Positions 8,201 through 11,580 of a stretch of 11,580 nt of DNA are shown here, piece after piece (position 1 is the first letter of the stretch; the number at the start of each line of letters is the position of its first letter). The position numbers and the translations under genes are program-made. The stretch lies in the NCBI GenBank assembly GCA_937959375.1, contig CALGLS010000471.1:1-11580 (forward strand), written 5' to 3'. This DNA comes from an uncultured Saprospiraceae bacterium. GTDB lineage: Bacteria > Bacteroidota > Bacteroidia > Chitinophagales > Saprospiraceae. A model generated the notes under the pieces. That model worked only from the letters and a program-made list of their open reading frames with translations, did no database searches and had not been told where the DNA came from.

Positions 8201-8373
8201 AAGTCTTCTAGACGTGATGCTGTGGCATGACATTTCGGATCTTTTTTGCTTTCTAGTTGTCCTATTTGTTGGATGATGGGTTGGCAGTTGGTTGCTTGTT
8301 GGGCGTGTATTGTTGGGGCCTTTAGGAGGGCCAGTGTTAGTAGTAGGGTTTGGAGGATGTATTTGGTATTCAT
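5263..8373 (-). CDS. Secreted VCBS/FG-GAP repeat protein with C-terminal ASPIC/UnbV domain
   Basis: The product has 1036 residues. Residues 1-25 are a signal peptide ending in 'TIHAQ', which supports the ATG at 8373. Residues about 26-500 are mostly helical with no family I recognise. Residues about 510-930 carry seven calcium-binding-type loops: DIDNDGFAD (521), DFDNDGWQD (577), DFDKDGLAD (629), DINRDGWQD (697), DLNQDQYPD (748, degenerate), DYDNDGDDD (834) and DMDNDGDQD (915), followed in several cases by 'LYKN', 'IYRNKGDGTF' or 'LFENK'. These are VCBS/FG-GAP blades of a probable beta propeller. Residues about 946-1034 are an ASPIC/UnbV domain ('NWIAIKLIG', 'VGASVTI', 'GYLSVHPKMIYFGLG', 'IKWPNGQTQ'). 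This end matches the CRTAC1-like family. No T9SS sorting domain follows. An extracellular binding role is likely; the ligand is unknown. The long helical N-terminal half is unusual for the family. Confidence 0.93.
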   Translation of the reverse strand: MNTKYILQTLLLTLALLKAPTIHAQQATNCQPIIQQIGQLESKKDPKCHATASRLEDFLYGTPLNFEARSQRMTFQKDLVKKLWIDYTKARNNKNEKLDDLALFKKIESNFLNYQQTEEGININFATNQKLFITQRDYRQYSSIAYAFRAILSVQQSFLFQSETLASLDKEVMTYFKKSIDLSVIALLQGADELARKENKFQIEEQHIKATIKTLFNDLKVEPAIAKSNNAKPIDQRAIIYALINQKLTAYEKYNQINQAVFLRNIQVYFSKILWPTDPQKNKQLVNFYTEFMAQFTGDMLGTAEQYALRQNKKNIEYKEVYQAVQAYLPHTINQFEDVTYFPNLDPENRITIEAYDLDAFRDSGLHWKYLKYALDDRKTDLTASPDAFALEMLVEGVAQFAVIVFRMAGIDAKARGDGMMEVKHVENALRQFQQKLNEHATAPAYISKSEIVSTLSNNNENTRTVFEDVSNQMNLNFEHRNSDWLSRLIRACVIKENENENVARLSIPPAFGGGGVAAEDIDNDGFADVLMLGGRGNRLYKNINGKKLEDITVESGLDWKRPDGNYGETRQPIILDFDNDGWQDIFISYANDKHRIYRNKGDGTFEDMTNKAKLGGEEMVGGPATSIDFDKDGLADIYIGYFGNYLKGELPTLKRHNTNGGKNKLFRNLGNFVFEEVSQGSGLENSGWTQAVGHADINRDGWQDIIVGNDFGTNSYYLNNQDGTFTDASSSLSTNKPSYTMNIGISDLNQDQYPDFYISNIVVMEKDDKYVMPNEDTQAHFDPASLGTMRVVEANDLFISSQDEKGQLTFEKSTAIGRGYSSTGWSWDADFFDYDNDGDDDLYCLTGMNQYSVYGTSNEYYASLDGESTGEVVYASSNSESNILFKNENGILEVVNSSGGLDYSGTSRSAAFFDMDNDGDQDVIVNDYQDKARLFENKSEQLSNNWIAIKLIGDPSQNMTKDAVGASVTIQTQDGQKKWKEVYSTTGYLSVHPKMIYFGLGNTNACNLEIKWPNGQTQLIENLEINKQHLINYKK

Positions 8374-8385
8374 CTTCTTGGGACT

Positions 8386-8431
8386 CCCCTTATTTTATCA
8401 GGGGTTAATCGTGGGTAACCCCGTAGGGGTT
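8386..8431 (-). promoter_or_regulatory. Leader of the VCBS gene with competing CCCC/GGGG hairpins
   Basis: On the plus strand the order is CCCCT (8386-8390), AGGGGTT (8400-8406), AACCCC (8417-8422), GTA, GGGGTT (8426-8431). AACCCC can pair with either GGGGTT, and the middle GGGG can also pair with CCCCT. In the minus-strand mRNA the last hairpin ends 12 nt before the start codon, so its formation could affect translation of the VCBS gene. The pairing is seen; regulation is inferred. No ligand-binding riboswitch class is recognised. Confidence 0.4.
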
Positions 8432-8437
8432 TTAAAT

Positions 8438-8515
8438 GGCGCAAAGTACTTCTGGGGACTTAGGTCATGAGGGATGAGCCTTGGGACTTGGGTCTTTGTG
8501 GAGGTACTTTGCGCT
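8438..8515. repeat. 78-nt palindromic element with 15-nt inverted ends
   Basis: GCGCAAAGTAC at 8439-8449 is a perfect reverse complement of GTACTTTGCGC at 8504-8514. Allowing two G-T pairs extends the arms to 8438-8452 and 8501-8515. The 48-nt interior contains a second weak stem around TCAT/ATGA (8465-8479) and two GGGACTT-type motifs. The plus strand continues with TTTTTATTTG. It could be a REP/MITE-like small mobile palindrome, a structured RNA, or a terminator-like spacer between the sorting-domain gene and the VCBS gene. Confidence 0.6.
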
Positions 8516-8535
8516 GTTTTTATTTGTTGTTATTC

Positions 8536-8555
8536 GAAGTCTATGACTTCTTTTT
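8536..8555 (+). terminator. Small hairpin followed by T5 at the end of the sorting-domain gene
   Basis: GAAGTC (8536-8541), TAT, GACTTC (8545-8550), then TTTTT (8551-8555). The stem is perfect but only six pairs. The T run follows on the plus strand, facing the minus-strand gene that ends at 8561, so for that gene it would be a hairpin preceded by A residues rather than a classic terminator. Low confidence as a functional terminator. Confidence 0.3.
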
Positions 8556-8560
8556 ATTAG

Positions 8561-9265
8561 TTATTTCGTTAGGATCATTACTTTGGAATCTATGATCTCT
8601 CCTTCAATTACTAGAGAGTATAGGTAGGTACCGTCGGATACGTTTTGTCCGTTTACAGTTACTTTTCCTATACCACTTTCAGTTAGGTTGAAGTTTTGAA
8701 TTAGCACTCCTTTTAGATCACGTACTTCTATTGTTGCATTTTCTAGGTCAGCTGGAATGAAGTATTGGATTTCTGCTGAAGCATTGAATGGGTTTGGTGC
8801 GCTTTGCAAGAGGTATGCGTCAGCGGCAGTCATGCCATCTTTTACTTCTGAACAGCAGTTGCCAAGGCTTCTGCGGATGCTGCGGTTTTCTAGGCGTAGC
8901 ATTTCGTTGTAAGTACGTAGTTCATTTAATTCTGACTCTAGCGCTATTAATCTGTTTTGAATGTCTTTATTGTTGACATAACCAGCAGCGCTCATTTCAT
9001 CGCGTAATTCTTCCACTTCAGCGGGGAAGGTCATATCTGCTTGATCTTCATTTATCTCTGCGTTTGGATCATCAAAATCGTGACCTCTCTTCCTAAATTC
9101 ATCTTGAGCAGCGTTTGTAGTTGCCGCTTCATCAGCCGTAGTTGTAGTAGTCGGCGTAGCATCGTTTGCTCTACCGTTGTTACCTGTGTCTGCACTTTGT
9201 GCGACAGTTACCTGAAGCAAAGTAAAGTGAAGCAAGAGGACGAACATGAATTTTATATATTTCAT
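8561..9265 (-). CDS. Small secreted coiled-coil protein with T9SS type A sorting domain
   Basis: The product has 234 residues. Residues 1-23 are a signal peptide ending in 'VTVAQ', which supports the start. Residues 24-80 are Thr/Ala/Asp-rich and probably disordered. Residues about 82-131 form a heptad-like acidic coiled coil ('LIALESELNELRTYNEMLRL'). A Cys-Cys pair follows at 137-138 ('LGNCCSEV'). Residues about 154-234 are a type IX secretion C-terminal domain of the Por secretion tail type: 'SAPNPFNASAEIQYFIP', then 'VRDLKGVLIQNF', 'GKVTVNG', 'DGTYLYSLVIEGE', and the end 'DSKVMILTK'. This domain directs export across the outer membrane, after which it is normally removed and the cargo anchored or released. 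The gene lies 52 nt after the S74 protein gene on the same strand, probably in one operon. With no other domain, it may act as an anchor or partner for that protein. Confidence 0.93.
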   Translation of the reverse strand: MKYIKFMFVLLLHFTLLQVTVAQSADTGNNGRANDATPTTTTTADEAATTNAAQDEFRKRGHDFDDPNAEINEDQADMTFPAEVEELRDEMSAAGYVNNKDIQNRLIALESELNELRTYNEMLRLENRSIRRSLGNCCSEVKDGMTAADAYLLQSAPNPFNASAEIQYFIPADLENATIEVRDLKGVLIQNFNLTESGIGKVTVNGQNVSDGTYLYSLVIEGEIIDSKVMILTK

Positions 9266-9307
9266 TTTGTATTTTTTTTATTAATTAAAAATTAGATTGA
9301 AGAGGTT

Positions 9308-9340
9308 CTTCTGAATCTTACTTATCTGAAGAATCAGAAG
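9308..9340 (-). terminator. Hairpin across the stop codon of the S74 gene
   Basis: CTTCTGAATCTT (9308-9319) pairs with AAGAATCAGAAG (9329-9340) with one mismatch over twelve positions and a 9-nt loop. The stem covers the stop codon at 9318-9320. On the minus strand a T-rich tract appears only about 15 nt later. It may be a weak attenuator or mRNA-processing stem lowering expression of the downstream sorting-domain gene, or a coincidence of coding sequence. Confidence 0.35.
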
Positions 9341-11243
9341 TTCCAGTTGAGTTATTAGCATTTTGCTTTACAAGTTCAGCGAGTTGCGCTACTTCTTTTT
9401 GAAGTTGGTCTACTTTGCTTAGCTGTGCTTTTAAATCTCTGATTTCTTGAGCTTGCTGTTCAATCTTATCATTTTGTGTTTTTACCGAGTTGATCAACAT
9501 GTAAGTCAATGCAGATCCATCGTAAGAAAGGTAGTTCGATTTGTTACCCTCTTCGTCAGTATAAACTGTTTCATTAATCATGTAAGGAGCTACCTCTTGC
9601 ATTTCTTGAGCGATGATACCTACGAATTTCTTACCAGTTACCAATCCTTGCTTCCCGTTAAATTCGTAACGAACTGGGCGAATTTTAAGTAAGGCGTCTA
9701 AGCCATCCGTGTACTCTTCAATGTTAGTTTTCAGCTTTCTATCAGAAGCAGTTTCCCAGATTCCGCCACCTACTTTTGCAGCATTTCCGTTTACTTCAAG
9801 TTCGAAGCTTGGGGTCGTCGTTTTTATTCCAACATTATTATCAGCATTAATAGAGAACGCTGTACCAGCAACTCCAATTCGAGAAGCGATAAGCAAACCT
9901 TTATTATTCAATCCAAATGTGTACTCAGAGGCATCTGCAGCATCAGTGTTATTAAATTGAATTCTGTTACCACCATTGTTTTCTAGTGTCAATAAAGTTC
10001 TGTTAGATGAGGTACCTGAAGCTTCCTGAATAAATAAATTTGTTGTTCCATCAGTTCTTCTTAGATGTGCACTACTTGAAGGAGTATCCGTTCCAAATCC
10101 AGTATTACCATTAGCAGCAATAAAGATCGCGTCTTCCGGAGCACCTGGTTTGATTCTGAACACAAGTTTAGAGCCATTGGTCACATCACGTATAAAGAAG
10201 TTGGCTTCATTGCCCGCAATGTCCCATGTTTGAGGAGTAAAACCATCTGATCCATCTTGCTCCAATCGAGTTGTTGGTGTATTTCCTTCTACCATGTGTA
10301 AATCTACAACAGGGTTGGCCGTTTTAATTCCTACATCACCATCTTCTTCTACGTATAAGGTATTAGTGGGAGCTCCTGCTTCAATTCTAAATGGTGTTTT
10401 CCCTCCATCAACATCTTCAATTGCAAAATAATTGGCACCACCATTATCTGAACTGTTAATCGAAATTCTCCAGTCATTTCCTGGAAAACTAGCAGAGTTA
10501 CTCGTATCATTAAAGTGAATACGAAGGTTATTTTCTTTGAATCTTTGTGTATCAAAACCAAAACTTTCTGAAGTTGTACAATCTATTCCAACACATAAAC
10601 TTCCTTGCACTACAACATCCTGTGTAAAAACTTGAGCCTCTTCGTTCATAAGCGAATTATCTGTTGCATAACTACGCTTATCAGAAGTTTGTACTGGTTT
10701 GCCATAATCAATTCCAACAGGATTTAGAGAAGCATATAAAGCAGGATGATCTTGTACCCAAGCAGAAGAGCCACTAGGCACTGATAACTTTGCTTCTTTT
10801 TGATCAGGTGTTACAAACTTGCCGTTTTGGATTCTAAAATTAATGTTGTAGACATTAACTTGAGCAGGTAAATTATTTTCTTTGCGATAAGCCATCATTG
10901 CACTTTCATCATTTCTGATTTCTTGGAGAGCAGCTTTTTGCTCTGCTGTAAGTTTCAGTATTGGTGTTACTTGTAGCTTGTATGCACCATCGTCGAACTT
11001 TTCACCCTTAGCATTCAGGTTAGAAAGACTGATTGATTTGACGTCGTTAATCTCATCTTTCCAATAGTAATTATGTGGGCCAACAACTTCGAGAAAATAC
11101 GATTGTGGCGTTTGATCAACCATTTTGAAGGTGGCATTTTCAGAAGATATTTTAACATCTTCGACTAGCTTTTGCGCCTGCATGTTAACTGCAAAAAGAC
11201 AGAGAAACAGAGCGCCTAGCATAAGGCTGGTAATTCTTTTCAT
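9318..11243 (-). CDS. Tail-fibre-type surface protein with C-terminal S74 auto-processing chaperone
   Basis: The product has 641 residues. Residues 1-23 are a signal peptide (ends 'VNMQAQ'), which supports this ATG. Residues 24-200 are a beta-rich region I do not recognise. Residues about 225-490 hold three stalk-like beta repeats, beginning 'FGFDTQRFKENNLRIHF' and 'DWRISINSSDNGGANYFAIE', a pattern seen in many Bacteroidota tail-fibre-domain proteins. Residues about 498-590 are a peptidase S74 (endosialidase-type intramolecular chaperone) domain: 'ETASDRKLKTNIEEY', 'LLKIRPVRYEFNGK', 'FVGIIAQEMQEVAP', 'YLSYDGSALTYMLINSVK'. In the endosialidase family the cut falls before the Ser of A-S-D, with a Lys five residues on; here A499, S500, D501 and K505 are all present. 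Residues 590-627 are a coiled coil. The family folds as trimers. No sorting domain follows; the next gene carries one. Confidence 0.93.
   Translation of the reverse strand: MKRITSLMLGALFLCLFAVNMQAQKLVEDVKISSENATFKMVDQTPQSYFLEVVGPHNYYWKDEINDVKSISLSNLNAKGEKFDDGAYKLQVTPILKLTAEQKAALQEIRNDESAMMAYRKENNLPAQVNVYNINFRIQNGKFVTPDQKEAKLSVPSGSSAWVQDHPALYASLNPVGIDYGKPVQTSDKRSYATDNSLMNEEAQVFTQDVVVQGSLCVGIDCTTSESFGFDTQRFKENNLRIHFNDTSNSASFPGNDWRISINSSDNGGANYFAIEDVDGGKTPFRIEAGAPTNTLYVEEDGDVGIKTANPVVDLHMVEGNTPTTRLEQDGSDGFTPQTWDIAGNEANFFIRDVTNGSKLVFRIKPGAPEDAIFIAANGNTGFGTDTPSSSAHLRRTDGTTNLFIQEASGTSSNRTLLTLENNGGNRIQFNNTDAADASEYTFGLNNKGLLIASRIGVAGTAFSINADNNVGIKTTTPSFELEVNGNAAKVGGGIWETASDRKLKTNIEEYTDGLDALLKIRPVRYEFNGKQGLVTGKKFVGIIAQEMQEVAPYMINETVYTDEEGNKSNYLSYDGSALTYMLINSVKTQNDKIEQQAQEIRDLKAQLSKVDQLQKEVAQLAELVKQNANNSTGTSDSSDK
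9819..10436 (-). repeat. Three stalk-like beta repeats in the S74 surface protein
   Basis: Protein segments at residues 270-308, 347-385 and 440-475 follow the same plan: 'ANYFAIEDVDGG', 'FRIEAGAPTNTLYV', 'DGDVGIKT'; 'ANFFIRDVTNGS', 'FRIKPGAPEDAIFI', 'NGNTGFGT'; and 'EYTFGLNNKG', 'GVAGTAFSI', 'DNNVGIKT'. The third copy is the most diverged. Such repeats form the trimeric beta-prism stalk of tail-fibre-like proteins. Confidence 0.7.
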
Positions 11244-11378
11244 TTGAATTAGGGTTTGATTTTAAAAATAATTTGCGAATTGAATCGGTTAGAATTTTAA
11301 ACGTATTATAAAACTTAAGTCAGACGTATTTGGAGATAAGTACTTTGTAACATAAATTTCTTTAATTTTTGAATCCTT
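11244..11378. other. AT-rich leader upstream of the S74 operon
   Basis: There is no coding frame of note. The promoter for the two-gene unit should lie here on the minus strand. The best resemblance to the Bacteroidota -7 box is TACGTTTA (reverse complement at 11298-11305), about 55 nt before the ATG, but there is no TTG at the usual distance upstream, so I do not assign it. Confidence 0.4.
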
Positions 11379-11406
11379 CCCTGCCTTTGCCGGCAGGCAG
11401 GTTTTT
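11379..11406 (+). terminator. GC-rich hairpin with T5 tail, REP-like
   Basis: CCTGCC (11380-11385) can pair with either of two overlapping GGCAGG copies (11392-11397 or 11396-11401), and a perfect palindrome TGCCGGCA (11388-11395) lies between. TTTTT follows at 11402-11406. It is far more GC-rich than its surroundings. It reads as an intrinsic terminator for plus-strand transcription, or as one of the short CCTGCC/GGCAGG palindromes that recur between genes in Bacteroidota genomes. Confidence 0.5.
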
Positions 11407-11419
11407 CGCGATTACTTCA

Positions 11420-11463
11420 TCAAATTTTCCTCAAATAGCTAAGGCTATTCTTAAAAAATTTGA
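11420..11463. repeat. Two-part palindrome upstream of the S74 operon
   Basis: TCAAATTTT (11420-11428) pairs with AAAATTTGA (11455-11463), and inside it AATAGC (11434-11439) pairs with GCTATT (11444-11449). The flanks TTTTTCGCGATT (11402-11413) and the A-rich end near 11470-11480 are also partly complementary, so the whole unit may span about 11402-11480, next to the GC-rich hairpin. Together they look like a compact structured repeat element about 100 nt long. Confidence 0.55.
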
Positions 11464-11580
11464 CTTCGAACTCACAAAAAACAATCTATTCAAAATCTTA
11501 AATAACTTATATTACAAAGTATTAAATAATTGATAACAATTAAGTTCCGAAAGAATAAAACGCTAAGTAATTGAGTCTAT
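11464..11580. other. AT-rich stretch without recognised features
   Basis: Apart from the edge of the palindromic element, I see no gene, RNA or clear regulatory motif here. It may hold promoter sequence for the S74 operon or for a gene to the right of the window. Confidence 0.4.

Noticed and set aside
5243..8386. TTGGGACT occurring on both sides of the VCBS gene as a direct repeat or insertion scar
   Set aside because: The match is only 8 nt, similar GGGACT motifs occur elsewhere nearby, and no mobility gene is present.
8246..8470. Plus-strand frame across the start of the VCBS gene
   Set aside because: It is opposite the signal peptide region, and its hydrophobic appearance comes from the reverse complement of a leucine-rich leader.
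11298..11305. TACGTTTA on the minus strand as the -7 promoter box of the S74 operon
   Set aside because: It differs from TAnnTTTG at the last base and no TTG lies about 20 nt upstream.

Overview
The window looks like a chromosomal segment of a Bacteroidota bacterium, possibly from the Saprospiria/Lewinella side. This rests on content only: a type IX secretion (T9SS) C-terminal sorting domain, a giant HYR/Ig-like repeat adhesin with a lamin-tail-like (LTD) domain, a VCBS plus ASPIC/UnbV protein, a tail-fibre S74 chaperone protein, AT-rich intergenic DNA and few Shine-Dalgarno sites. Genus is not determined. All four convincing genes lie on the minus strand and all four products start with a signal peptide, so this is a secreted/cell-surface locus.

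Layout in transcription order (right to left): 11580-11244 is an AT-rich leader with two palindromic elements. 11243-9318 encodes a 641-aa surface protein with beta repeats and a C-terminal S74 auto-processing chaperone plus coiled coil. After 52 nt, 9265-8561 encodes a 234-aa coiled-coil protein ending in a T9SS sorting domain. These two are probably co-transcribed and together look like a split version of the S74/coiled-coil/sorting-domain protein common in the phylum. A 187-nt gap holds a 78-nt element with 15-nt inverted ends and a leader of competing CCCC/GGGG hairpins. 8373-5263 encodes a 1036-aa protein with a helical N-terminal half of unknown function, seven calcium-binding-type VCBS loops and an ASPIC/UnbV tail. 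The 577-nt gap at 4686-5262 holds nested inverted repeats and a probable frameshifted small plus-strand gene that runs into the 3' end of the VCBS gene. From 4685 to the left edge runs one uninterrupted minus-strand frame of 1561 codons with no stop: the N-terminal two-thirds or so of a giant modular adhesin whose 3' end is outside the window.

No RNA gene, CRISPR array, insertion sequence, transposase or metabolic gene was seen. The most unusual points are the three-unit higher-order repeat in the adhesin, the split S74/sorting-domain pair, three histone-fold-like helical segments in the secreted VCBS protein, the frameshifted small gene, and several compact palindromic elements between genes.
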